Shown here: in pieces, positions 33,636 through 41,868 of the stretch | Position numbering within the stretch: the stretch's first letter is position 1 | Layout: each line of letters begins with the position of its first letter | Source of the DNA: Sorangium cellulosum So0157-2 | Lineage (GTDB): Bacteria > Myxococcota_A > Polyangia > Polyangiales > Polyangiaceae | Assembly: GCF_000418325.1 (NCBI RefSeq) | Contig: NC_021658.1 | Location: 5,753,501 to 5,817,500, forward strand | DNA length: 64,000 bases | Direction of reading: 5' to 3' | Made by a program: the position numbers and the translations under genes | The notes under the pieces: generated by a model | What the model was told of the DNA's origin: nothing | The model's input: the letters and a program-made list of their open reading frames with translations, nothing else | The model's database searches: none

Positions 33636-34703
33636 ATGACGACCCAGCTCACACGACTGCTCGAGCCCTCCGATCACGCCCAGGCCTGGAGTGCGCTCCG
33701 GGAGGCCCTGGCCCGCCTGGAGCGCGCGTCCGCGGCGGGCGGCGCGAACGGCGCCGGCCTGGCCCGGTGGATCGGGGTCTTCTCCCGCTCGCGCGATCGG
33801 GTCTCGATCCAGCGGCTCTCCCGGCCGCTCATCGTGCTCATCCTCGACGGCACGAAGCGGATCTTCCTCGACGGCCCGGACGGCAACGCGCGCCTCGTCG
33901 CCCGGGAAGGGCAGATCCTGCTCGTGCCGCAGGGCATCCCCCTCGAGCTCGTCAACGAGCCCGACCCGGAGCGCGGCGTCTACCGCGCGTTCACCGTCGA
34001 GCTCCTGAGCGAGGTCGACGCGCGGCTCCAGCGCCGCTACCCCACGCTCTGCGTCCAGCGGGGGCTCGGCGGCTTCGAGGCGGATCGGCCGCACCTCCTG
34101 CGCTCCGCGCTGCCGTCGATCCAGGCGATGATCCACCTCGTGAGCACGCTCCTCCTGCCCGGCGCGCACGCGCTGCTCCTCGAGCACCGGCTGGAGGATC
34201 TCGTCCTGACCCTGCTCCTGCAGCACCGGGAGCAGCTCGAGGAGGGGCGCGCCGCCGCGTCGACGCTGGCGCTCGATCCGACGCTCGCGGTCCGGACGCT
34301 GGTGCGCCGCGATCCGGCGCGCCCCTGGGCGGCGCAGGACGTGGCGCGCGCGCTCGGGGTGAGCAACGCGACGCTGCGCCGCCGGCTCGGCGCGAAGGGG
34401 GTCTCGTTCCGCGCCCTCCTGTGGAAGGAGCGCCTCGAGCTGGCCAAGACGCTCCTGCGCTCGGGGCGCCACGGCGTGCTGGAGGTCGCGACGGCCTGCG
34501 GCTACGACTCGGCGTCGCGCTTCGCCGAGCAGTTCCGGCGATCCGAGGGCGTCAGCCCGTCGGAGTACCGCGCGCAGCACCGGGCCGGCGCGAACGATTG
34601 CTGGAGCGAGCCGCCCGAGCCGCCGCCCGCGCCGGGTGACGGGCGCGCGCCTCCGCCGTCGCGCCCGCGGCGAGCGATGACCCCGGCCACCCGGTCCTGG
34701 TAG
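33636..34703 (+). CDS. AraC family transcriptional regulator
   Basis: A 355-residue regulator. The N-terminal ~200 residues look like a cupin-type effector domain of the AraC_N class (VLILDGTKRIFLDG, GQILLVPQGIPLELVNE). The DNA-binding domain with two helix-turn-helices spans about 215-315: WAAQDVARALGVSNATLRRRL, then EVATACGYDSASRFAEQFRR and SEGVSPSEYRAQH, the AraC signature. A Pro-rich tail of about 40 residues follows. GGAG lies 5 bases before the ATG at 33636. It is 15 bases upstream of the beta-lactamase-fold gene on the same strand and may share its transcript. Confidence 0.9.
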   Translation: MTTQLTRLLEPSDHAQAWSALREALARLERASAAGGANGAGLARWIGVFSRSRDRVSIQRLSRPLIVLILDGTKRIFLDGPDGNARLVAREGQILLVPQGIPLELVNEPDPERGVYRAFTVELLSEVDARLQRRYPTLCVQRGLGGFEADRPHLLRSALPSIQAMIHLVSTLLLPGAHALLLEHRLEDLVLTLLLQHREQLEEGRAAASTLALDPTLAVRTLVRRDPARPWAAQDVARALGVSNATLRRRLGAKGVSFRALLWKERLELAKTLLRSGRHGVLEVATACGYDSASRFAEQFRRSEGVSPSEYRAQHRAGANDCWSEPPEPPPAPGDGRAPPPSRPRRAMTPATRSW

Positions 34704-34718
34704 CCTCGCGCCTCGCCC

Positions 34719-36689
34719 ATGCGCCGCGCCGCCCTCCTGTCGCTGCTCCTCACGCTGACCCGCTGCGCCGCGGGCGAGCGGCCCGTCGCGCCCGCGGCCC
34801 CGGCCCCGCGGCCGGCCCCCCGCGCGGCGGCGGCCGCGCCATCGCCCGCGCCGCCTGCGCCGACCGACGCGCCGATCCTCGTCGCCGAGGACCCGCCCGC
34901 GTGGGTCGACGACCCCGGGCGCCGGACGAAGCTCCTCGCGATCGTGCCGCAGATCGAGGCCCACCTCGTCGCCGAGCTCGATCGGCAAAAGCTGCCGGGG
35001 TTCGCGATCGGCATCGTCGAGGGCGGCGAGCTCGCAGTTTCCCGGGGCTTCGGCGCGATCGATCCGGCGACCGGGGCGGCGCCGGACGCCGATACCGTCT
35101 ACCGCGTCGGCTCGATCACGAAGACCTTCACCGCGGCCGCGATCCTGAAGCTCCGCGACGAGGGCAAGCTCGCGCTGGACGATCCCGCGTCGCGCTACCT
35201 CCCGGAGCTCGCGGAGGTCGTCTATCCGACCGCCGATTCGCCGCGGATCACGCTGCGGCACCTGCTCACCCATGCTTCGGGGCTGCCGCGGCTCGGCCGG
35301 TTCGATTACTCGGATTCGACGCGCGAGGTCACCGCGGCAGAGGTCCGCGCGGCGGTGCCCGGCACGGCCCTGGAGTACGTCCCCGGGACGAAGGAGGTCT
35401 ATTCGAACTTCGGGTTCTCCCTCCTCGGGCTCGTCGTCGAGCGCGTCTCCGGGCGCCGCTACCGCGATTACGTGAGCGAGACGATCCTCGCGCCGCTCGG
35501 CATGGCGTCCTCGGTCTGGGACGAGGGCGCCGTCCCCCCGGGGCGCCTCGCGACAGGGCACGTGAAGAAGCACGCCAAGCTGAAGCCGGAGCCCCACTGG
35601 CGGTTCGGCGCGTCCGAGGCGGCCGGCGGGCTCTACGCGTCCGTGCGCGACATGGCACGTTACGCCGCCTTCCAGCTCTCGGCCTATCCGCCGCGCGGCG
35701 GCGCGGAGGCGGGCCCCCTCCGGCGGAGCTCGGTCCGCGAGGCCCACACCGCGGCGCGGCCCGCGCACCTCTCGGTCGAGCCGGCGGGCCCCGAGGGCCG
35801 CTACGCGGTCGACGCGAGGGCGAGCGCGATCGGGCTCGCCTGGCGCGCTCTCGAGAGCTGCGAGGACGACGAGGTCGTCCTGCACAGCGGGGCGGTCGAC
35901 GGATACTCCGCCTGGGTGGAGCTCTATCCGCGCGCCGGCGTGGGGCTCGTGCTGCTCTCGAGCCTCGTCGACACGGACCGGGAGGCGCTGCTCGGCGAGG
36001 TGCGCGCGGCGCTCCGGCGCGCCGGCGTCACCGCGCCCCGGAAGGAGCGCCCGAGCCCTCGCCTGGAGTCGGCCTTCCAGGCGTCCGTCGCCCTGTACGA
36101 CCGCTTCGAGCGGGCGCGCTACGAAGAGCTCTTTACGAAGGGCTTCGTCGAGCACGTCTCGCCGGGCGCCTTCGAGGAGATCGTCGAGCGCCTGCGGAGG
36201 GACCACGGCGCCTGCAAGCCCGGCGCGCTGATCTCGTCGAAGGGGGCGCGCGAGGCGCGGTTCGCGATGGCCTGCGAGCGGGGGCGCATGGCGGCCAAGC
36301 TCACCCTCGACGCCGGGACATCGAAGATCAGCGCCTTTCGTTTCAGCGCCGTCGCGCCGCCCACCGAGGCGATGAAGCGCAGCGCGGCGCAGGTCGTCGC
36401 GCTCGCCTCCGGCCAGAAGACGGCTCCCTTCCAGCAGGTGTTCTCGCACGCCGTCGACGAGGGCGCCGTCCAGCGAGAGCTCTCCGAGCTGCGCGCGGCG
36501 CACGGGCGGTGCAAGCTCGGCGGATCGATCGAGTCCGACGGGGAGCAGGAGCACTCCTTCCGCCTCGTGTGCGAGCGCGGAGGGAACATGGTGATGAAGC
36601 TCAAGCTCGATCCCGGCGCGATCGGCCGCGTCCGCGAGCTCGAGCTCGAGGCGGCGCCGCAGGCGGGCAGGTGCCCGGAGCGCCCCTGA
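34719..36689 (+). CDS. Beta-lactamase-fold serine hydrolase with duplicated C-terminal domain
   Basis: A 656-residue exported serine hydrolase of the class C beta-lactamase/penicillin-binding fold. Catalytic Ser132-Ile-Thr-Lys135, Tyr227-Ser-Asn229 and His388-Ser-Gly390 are intact. The N-terminus has a signal sequence ending LTLTRC, a weak lipobox with Arg at -1, then a Pro/Ala linker. The C-terminal ~210 residues hold two related copies of an alpha/beta domain (FTKGFVEHVSPGAFEEIVERL and FSHAVDEGAVQRELSELRA), each followed by a Cys-containing strand pair. This resembles DUF3887-type accessory domains. It is probably an esterase, peptidase or cell-wall enzyme. No strong ribosome site precedes it. 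Confidence 0.82.
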   Translation: MRRAALLSLLLTLTRCAAGERPVAPAAPAPRPAPRAAAAAPSPAPPAPTDAPILVAEDPPAWVDDPGRRTKLLAIVPQIEAHLVAELDRQKLPGFAIGIVEGGELAVSRGFGAIDPATGAAPDADTVYRVGSITKTFTAAAILKLRDEGKLALDDPASRYLPELAEVVYPTADSPRITLRHLLTHASGLPRLGRFDYSDSTREVTAAEVRAAVPGTALEYVPGTKEVYSNFGFSLLGLVVERVSGRRYRDYVSETILAPLGMASSVWDEGAVPPGRLATGHVKKHAKLKPEPHWRFGASEAAGGLYASVRDMARYAAFQLSAYPPRGGAEAGPLRRSSVREAHTAARPAHLSVEPAGPEGRYAVDARASAIGLAWRALESCEDDEVVLHSGAVDGYSAWVELYPRAGVGLVLLSSLVDTDREALLGEVRAALRRAGVTAPRKERPSPRLESAFQASVALYDRFERARYEELFTKGFVEHVSPGAFEEIVERLRRDHGACKPGALISSKGAREARFAMACERGRMAAKLTLDAGTSKISAFRFSAVAPPTEAMKRSAAQVVALASGQKTAPFQQVFSHAVDEGAVQRELSELRAAHGRCKLGGSIESDGEQEHSFRLVCERGGNMVMKLKLDPGAIGRVRELELEAAPQAGRCPERP

Positions 36690-36713
36690 GGCGCGGCGTC
36701 AACGGGCGCCTCG

Positions 36714-36935
36714 TCAGCGGGCGGCCCGTTCCGCGCCGGCGCTCCCGATCGTGGCCAGGACGCCGAAATGATCCGACAGCGTCGTCCGGACGGCGCGCCC
36801 CGCGGCCTGGATCGTGATGGGCTCGTCGAGGATGCGGTCCGCGCGGAGGCCCGCGTCGGGGCCGCGCACGAGCACGTGATCGAGCCGCCAGCCCGAGTCC
36901 TCGACGTCGCCCGTGCCGAGCCCGTCGCGATCATC
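36714..36935 (-). pseudogene. 3' fragment of an endonuclease/exonuclease/phosphatase-family gene
   Basis: After the pirin stop codon, another frame reads GLGTGDVEDSGWRLDHVLVR, continues for about 45 residues and contains TTLSDHFGVLATI before a stop at 36714-36716. The SDHFG motif near the end and the LDHVLVRG strand are characteristic of the C-terminus of the endonuclease/exonuclease/phosphatase superfamily. Only about 70 codons remain; everything upstream is replaced by the pirin gene in the same orientation. A deletion joining the two 3' ends fits best. No start codon or ribosome site serves it. Confidence 0.6.
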
Positions 36936-38061
36936 CGGCCTTGTCGATGCGCCCGTCGGGGTACCGCGCGAACCGGCCTTCCGCGCGCGCGTGGACCGGA
37001 TCGTCGCTCGGCCACGGCCACCCGCCGAAGCCGGTCCGCCGGTAGTCGAGGAAGGCCTGCTGGACCTCGGCCATCGAGGTCATCACGAAAGGCCCGTGCT
37101 GCGCGACGGGCTCGCCGATGGGCCGGCCCTGGAGGAGCAGGATCTCGGCCTCGTCGGGGCCGTTCTCGAGGAGCGCGGCGGCGCCGTCGCGGAGCGTGAT
37201 CCGCTGGCCCCCGGGGACGCGGCGGGCGCCGACGCGCAGCTCGGCGCCCCGGAAGAAGTAGAGGGCGCGGTTCGTCCCCGGCGAGGCGGCCGGCAGCGCG
37301 AACCGCGCGCCCGGCGCCATCTTGAGCGTCCAGATCGCGACGTCGGCGTCCGCGCGCGCCGCCCACGATCTCGGCGGCGGGGCCGGCGGGCGGAGCTCGC
37401 CGAAGCGGCCGGCGACCACGGTGATCTCGGTCGCCCTGCCGGCGGCGTCGCGCGCGAGCTGCTTCGGGATCGTGTCGCCCCACATCATCACGAAGTGCGG
37501 GTCGGCGAGCTTGTCGGCGCGCGGGAGGTTGAGCCAGATCTGGAAGAGCTCGAGCGGATTGGGCCCGCGCTCCTCGACGAGCGGGAACATCTCCGCGTGC
37601 ACGATGCCGCTCCCCGCCGTGAGCCACTGGACGTCGCCGCGGCCGTAGCGCGCGGCCGCGCCGAGCGAGTCCGAATGATCGACGAGCCCGCGCCGCACGA
37701 TCGTCACGGTCTCGAAGCCGCGGTGCGGGTGCTGCGGGAAGCCGGGGACCACCGCGCCGTGGTACATGCGCCAGCCGTCCTTGCCCGCGAAATCGCGGCC
37801 GATGGCGCGGCCCGCGAGCGAGGCGGCCGGCCCCATCCGCTCGTTGCCGGCGGGGTACGCGTCGTCGTGGTGGACGCAGAACAGGAACGGGTCGAGCGTC
37901 TCCCAGGGGGAGCCGAGCGGCGCGACGCCGCGGACCACGTCCTCCGCGGCGAGCGCGGCTTCATCGGTGCGGCTGGGCGAGGGCTCGGTGCGGGCGCACG
38001 CGGCCGCGACGGGCGCGGCGGCGAGGGCCCCGAGGGCAGTGCGGCGATCCATGGCAGCCAT
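36931..38061 (-). CDS. Exported pirin family protein
   Basis: A 376-residue pirin (bicupin). The metal motif of the N-terminal cupin is visible in FPQHPHRGFETVTIV and in GSGIVHAEMFP. The C-terminal pirin domain has FFRGAELRVG and ILLLQGRPIGEPVAQHGPFVM. Unlike most pirins it begins with a signal: DRRTALGALAAAPVAAAC, an RR-containing sequence ending in a possible lipobox, so it may leave by the Tat route and be lipidated. Relatives act as quercetinases or redox-sensing regulators, but a periplasmic one is more likely enzymatic. The start could be 38061 or 38052. Its stop overlaps the gene fragment at 36714-36935. Confidence 0.85.
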   Translation of the reverse strand: MAAMDRRTALGALAAAPVAAACARTEPSPSRTDEAALAAEDVVRGVAPLGSPWETLDPFLFCVHHDDAYPAGNERMGPAASLAGRAIGRDFAGKDGWRMYHGAVVPGFPQHPHRGFETVTIVRRGLVDHSDSLGAAARYGRGDVQWLTAGSGIVHAEMFPLVEERGPNPLELFQIWLNLPRADKLADPHFVMMWGDTIPKQLARDAAGRATEITVVAGRFGELRPPAPPPRSWAARADADVAIWTLKMAPGARFALPAASPGTNRALYFFRGAELRVGARRVPGGQRITLRDGAAALLENGPDEAEILLLQGRPIGEPVAQHGPFVMTSMAEVQQAFLDYRRTGFGGWPWPSDDPVHARAEGRFARYPDGRIDKAG

Positions 38062-38227
38062 CGTAAGGTGTCACCCGTGGACGGACAACGGTGCGCGCGC
38101 GCAACGCGGCGTTGCGCTGCCAGCAACGCCAGCAATCATCGAGCGACCATCGAGCCGCCCGCGCGCAACGTGCTCGAACCGTATTCTCCTCGTCCGAGCG
38201 CCTCGCCAAGGGTTACAGTCGATCCTC

Positions 38228-39445
38228 GTGTCCACACCTCGCTCCGAGCGGAGCATCATCTTCCTCGTCGCTGCGGTCCAGTTCATCAACATCCTCGACT
38301 TCGTGATGGTGATGCCGCTCGGGCCCGACTTCGCGGTCGCCCTGGGCATCCCGATGTCCGACATCGGCCTCATCGGCGGCAGCTACACCGCGTCGGCCGC
38401 GCTGTCGGGCCTCGCCGGCGCGTTCTTCCTCGACCGGTTCGACCGGCGCAGCGCGCTCGCGGTGGCGATGCTCGGCCTCGTCGTCGGCACCGCGGCCGGC
38501 GGCTTCGCGACCGGGCTGTCGAGCCTCATGGCGGCGCGCGTGCTCGCCGGGGCGTTCGGCGGGCCCGCGACCTCGGTCGCGTTCTCCATCGTCGCGGACG
38601 TCATCCCGCCCGAGCGGCGCGGCAAGGCGATGGGCGTCGTGATGGGCTCGTTCTCGGTCGCCTCGGTGTTCGGCATCCCGGCCGGGCTCGAGCTCGCCCG
38701 GCGCGGCGGCTTCCCGCTGCCGTTCTTCGCCGTCGCGGCGCTCGGGCTGCTCGTCGCCGGGCTCGCGGTCTTCCTCCTGCCCTCGATGCGCGATCACCTC
38801 GCCGGCGAGCCGCCGTCGGGCGGCGCCCTGAGCGAGCTCCGCGCCCTCCTCGGCCGGCCGATCGTGATGCTCTCGTACGCGACGACGGCGACCGTCACGA
38901 TGGCGTCGTTCCTCGTGATCCCCAACATCTCCGCGTACGTGCAGTACAACCTCGGGTACCCGCGCGAGCGGCTCGGGCTGCTCTACTTCGTGGGGGGCCT
39001 GGTCAGCTTCTTCGCGATGCGCGCCGTGGGGCCGCTCGTCGACCGCTTCGGCGCGTTCCAGACGGGCTCGGTGGGCGCGGCGGTGCTCGTGGGCGTCCTC
39101 TACGCCGGCTTCTTCTCGTACGTGCCGGGGCTGCCCGTGGTCGTCATCTTCGTCGTCTTCATGCTCGGCATGACCTTCCGCAACGTCTCGCACAGCACGC
39201 TGACGTCCAAGGTGCCGCGCCCGGCCGAGCGCGCGCGCTTCACCTCGATGCAGTCGGCCGTGCAGCACATGGCGTCCGCGATCGCGGCGTTCTGGTCGGC
39301 GAGGATGCTCCACGAGCTGCCGGACCGGCGCCTCGACGGCATGCCCGCCGTCGCCGCGCTCTCGATCGCGTTCACGCTCGCGCTCCCGCTCCTGTTCCTC
39401 GGGATCGAGCGGCGCGTCTCCCTCGCCGCCGCCCAGCGCACGTAG
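38228..39445 (+). CDS. MFS transporter (drug/metabolite efflux type)
   Basis: A 405-residue major facilitator with about 12 hydrophobic helices. The motif A region between helices 2 and 3 reads AGAFFLDRFDRRSAL, and helix 4-5 carries RVLAGAFGGPATS, as in the DHA1 (12-helix antiporter) group. The protein begins VSTPRSERSIIFLVAAVQF, so the GTG at 38228 gives a normal short N-terminus, although no clear ribosome site precedes it. The frame is open further upstream over the divergent pirin gene. The substrate is unknown. It probably exports a toxic or secondary metabolite. Confidence 0.83.
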   Translation: MSTPRSERSIIFLVAAVQFINILDFVMVMPLGPDFAVALGIPMSDIGLIGGSYTASAALSGLAGAFFLDRFDRRSALAVAMLGLVVGTAAGGFATGLSSLMAARVLAGAFGGPATSVAFSIVADVIPPERRGKAMGVVMGSFSVASVFGIPAGLELARRGGFPLPFFAVAALGLLVAGLAVFLLPSMRDHLAGEPPSGGALSELRALLGRPIVMLSYATTATVTMASFLVIPNISAYVQYNLGYPRERLGLLYFVGGLVSFFAMRAVGPLVDRFGAFQTGSVGAAVLVGVLYAGFFSYVPGLPVVVIFVVFMLGMTFRNVSHSTLTSKVPRPAERARFTSMQSAVQHMASAIAAFWSARMLHELPDRRLDGMPAVAALSIAFTLALPLLFLGIERRVSLAAAQRT

Positions 39446-39509
39446 CCGTGCCGCCGCGCGCCCGGCCGCGGCGCGAGCGCTGGCGGCGCGAGCGCTGGGG
39501 GCGCGGGCG

Positions 39510-39863
39510 TCAGCGGGCGGGGCTCATCTGCGAGATGCGATAAGCGCCGACGGTCGCGGCGAGGGCCGAGAGGATGAGGAGCGCGAGCGCCAGCGCGACG
39601 TTGTGGAGCGACTCGCCGAGGCCGACGATCCACAGCCATCGCGCGTCGGGCGGCACCGCGCCCATGAGGGTGAGCGATTTGATGGTGCCGCTGACGAACC
39701 CGAGGCCGCCGGACACCAGCGTGAGAATACCGAGGCTGATCTGGAGCGGCACGAACCGCCGCTCGGGCGAGACCGCATAACGGACGGACGCGGCGAGGAG
39801 CAGGAGACCGAAGACCAACGTCGGATACATCCCCCAGCCGCCCAGATGGAACGCTTCAGCCAT
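39510..39863 (-). CDS. Small three-helix membrane protein
   Basis: A 117-residue membrane protein with about three hydrophobic helices: TLVFGLLLLAASVRYAV, LGILTLVSGGLGFVSG and VALALALLILSALAATVGAY. The middle region has the look of a short MotA/TolQ/ExbB-like channel protein, but the resemblance is weak and I do not assign a function. AAGGAGG lies about 8 bases before the ATG at 39863, a convincing start; the frame upstream to 40022 has no such support. It is divergent from the FHA regulator, with 157 bp between starts. Confidence 0.65.
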   Translation of the reverse strand: MAEAFHLGGWGMYPTLVFGLLLLAASVRYAVSPERRFVPLQISLGILTLVSGGLGFVSGTIKSLTLMGAVPPDARWLWIVGLGESLHNVALALALLILSALAATVGAYRISQMSPAR

Positions 39864-40020
39864 GACGAGTGCCTCCTTGACCAACGCTCTCGACAGGCGC
39901 TGGCGCCGAAGGTTCCGGGGCGGGAGGGCGAATCCCTCGGAAACGCCCCGTTCACCCCATCGGCGCTCGAGCCGCTGAAAGCGCTGTTGCCGGCGTTGCC
40001 GAGGGAGGCTCGCGCCTTGC

Positions 40021-41850
40021 ATGCGCGAGCGCTTCGGGTATAGCTTCGGGCTGATGAGGGGCCCCGCGAGCTCGCCGTTGACGACGCAGACCTTCGATCT
40101 GCGGCAGTCCCCGGACAGCCGGGGAATCTACTCCTACCTCCTCGTCATCGGCGCTTCCTCGTCGTACCGGCGCGCCCTGCCGGACGACGGCGTGCTCGTC
40201 GTGGGGCGCAGCGACGAGGCCGACGTGCGGCTCGACACCGCCGCGGTGTCCCGGCGGCACGCCGAGCTCGTCTTCTCCCGGGGCGAGATCCGGATCGCCG
40301 ATCTCGGCAGCCACAATGGCACGCTCGTCAACGGCGAGCGCATCGAGGGCTCGCGCGCGCTCGGCTCCGGCGACGTCATCACCATGGGCGACACCACGCT
40401 GATCCTCCGGCGCGAGTCGCCGTCGCGGGGCAGCGCCCTCATCGAGATGGGCCGGCTGCGCCGGCGCGTCGAGGAGGAGATCGAGCGCGCCGCCGACTCG
40501 GCGCGGCCGTTCGGCCTGGCGGTGGTGTCCCTCGGGTCCGTGCAGATGCGCACGACGCTGGAGCAGCGGGCGCTCTCGGCGCTCCGGCTCGTGGACATCG
40601 TCGCCTGGGACGGCGCCTCTCACCTCGCCATCGGGTTCCCCGAGCTCGGCGGCGAGGCGGCGCGCGCCGCGGCGCTCCAGGTGCTCGAGGCGATCGCGCC
40701 GCTCGCCCCCGAGGCGCGCGCCGGGCTGGCCTGCTACCCGTTCGACGGCGGCGACACCGAGACGCTCCTCGCCGGCGCGCGGACCGCCGCGTCGATGGCC
40801 GCCCCCGGGGAGATCGCCTCCGCCTCCGAGGCCGCCGTCCGGCACGTCATCGGCGAGCGCACCATCGTGGTGGCCGATTCGGCCATGATCCGGCTGTTCG
40901 AGCTGATCCGGCGCCTCGCGGCGAGCGATCTGCCGGTGCTCGTCCTCGGCGAGACGGGGGCGGGCAAGGAGAACGCCGCGGCCGCCGTGCACCACTGGTC
41001 GGCGCGGGCCCAGAAGCCGATGATCACGCTCAACTGCGCCGCGCTCCCGGAGACGCTGGTGGAGAGCGAGCTCTTCGGCTACGAGAAGGGCGCGTTCTCG
41101 GAGGCGCGGGCGCCCAAGCCGGGCCTGCTGGAGCGGGCGCACGGCGGCACCGTCTTCCTCGACGAGATCGGCGAGCTGCCCCTCGGCGCGCAGGCCAAGC
41201 TGCTCCGCGCGCTCGAGGCGAAGCGGATCACGCGCCTCGGCGACGTGCGCGATCGCGAGGTGGACATCCGCATCGTCGCCGCCACCAACCGCGACCTCGA
41301 GGAGGAGGTCCGCGCCGGCCGCTTCCGTCAGGATCTGCTCTTCCGCCTGAGCGCCGCCGTCGTCGAGCTGCCCCCGCTCCGGCACCGGCGGCGCGAGCTG
41401 CCGATCCTGGCCCGCCTGTTCCTCGCCGAGGCGTGCGCCCGGGCCGGTCGTCCCGCGCTCGAGCTCTCGGAGGCCGCGCTCGCCGCGCTCTTCGCGCACC
41501 CGTTCCCCGGCAACGTGCGCGAGCTCAAGAACGCGATGGAGTACGCCGCCGCCACGGCGGACGGCCCGGTGATCGAGCCCTGGGGCCTGCCCGAGCGCAT
41601 CGCCGGGATCGAGCTCCCGCCGCGGCCCGCGGCGGATCCGTCGGCGACGCCCGCGGAGGGGCCCTCGCGCTTCAAGCCCATCGCCGAGGAGCTCCGGGAG
41701 ATCGAGTGCACGCGCATGCGCCAGGCGCTCGACGCCGCGGACGGGGTCCAGAAGCGGGCGGCGGCGCTCCTCGGGATGCCCGTCCGCACCTTCACGTTCA
41801 AGCTCAAGCAATACGGCATCTCCACGCGAGAGGGGAAGCGGAGCCCGTGA
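40021..41850 (+). CDS. FHA-AAA+ regulator (NtrC-like) with altered GAFTGA loop
   Basis: A 609-residue regulator. An N-terminal FHA domain (about residues 45-125, with VVGRSDEADVRLD, VSRRHAEL and SHNGTLVNG) reads phosphothreonine peptides and so links to Ser/Thr kinases. Residues ~135-265 resemble a degenerate GGDEF-like fold. The AAA+ domain (285-520) has Walker A GETGAGKE at 310-317, VFLDEIGELPL and FRQDLLFRLS. The loop that normally reads GAFTGA and touches sigma-54 reads Gly357-Ala-Phe-Ser-Glu-Ala362. A Fis-like helix-turn-helix ends the protein (KRAAALLGMPVRTFTFKLKQ). The start is 40021, or 40054 as a shorter alternative. Confidence 0.85.
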   Translation: MRERFGYSFGLMRGPASSPLTTQTFDLRQSPDSRGIYSYLLVIGASSSYRRALPDDGVLVVGRSDEADVRLDTAAVSRRHAELVFSRGEIRIADLGSHNGTLVNGERIEGSRALGSGDVITMGDTTLILRRESPSRGSALIEMGRLRRRVEEEIERAADSARPFGLAVVSLGSVQMRTTLEQRALSALRLVDIVAWDGASHLAIGFPELGGEAARAAALQVLEAIAPLAPEARAGLACYPFDGGDTETLLAGARTAASMAAPGEIASASEAAVRHVIGERTIVVADSAMIRLFELIRRLAASDLPVLVLGETGAGKENAAAAVHHWSARAQKPMITLNCAALPETLVESELFGYEKGAFSEARAPKPGLLERAHGGTVFLDEIGELPLGAQAKLLRALEAKRITRLGDVRDREVDIRIVAATNRDLEEEVRAGRFRQDLLFRLSAAVVELPPLRHRRRELPILARLFLAEACARAGRPALELSEAALAALFAHPFPGNVRELKNAMEYAAATADGPVIEPWGLPERIAGIELPPRPAADPSATPAEGPSRFKPIAEELREIECTRMRQALDAADGVQKRAAALLGMPVRTFTFKLKQYGISTREGKRSP

Positions 41851-41868
41851 GGGGAGGGGGCGTTCCCC

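Noticed and set aside
33624..36554. A long minus-strand open frame (over 900 codons) opposite the AraC and hydrolase genes
   Set aside because: It spans two well-supported genes on the other strand and has only low-complexity, Arg/Leu/Ala-rich content.
36690..36713. Transposase remnants near the pirin/nuclease junction as the cause of the deletion
   Set aside because: No inverted repeats or transposase-like sequence were visible at the junction.
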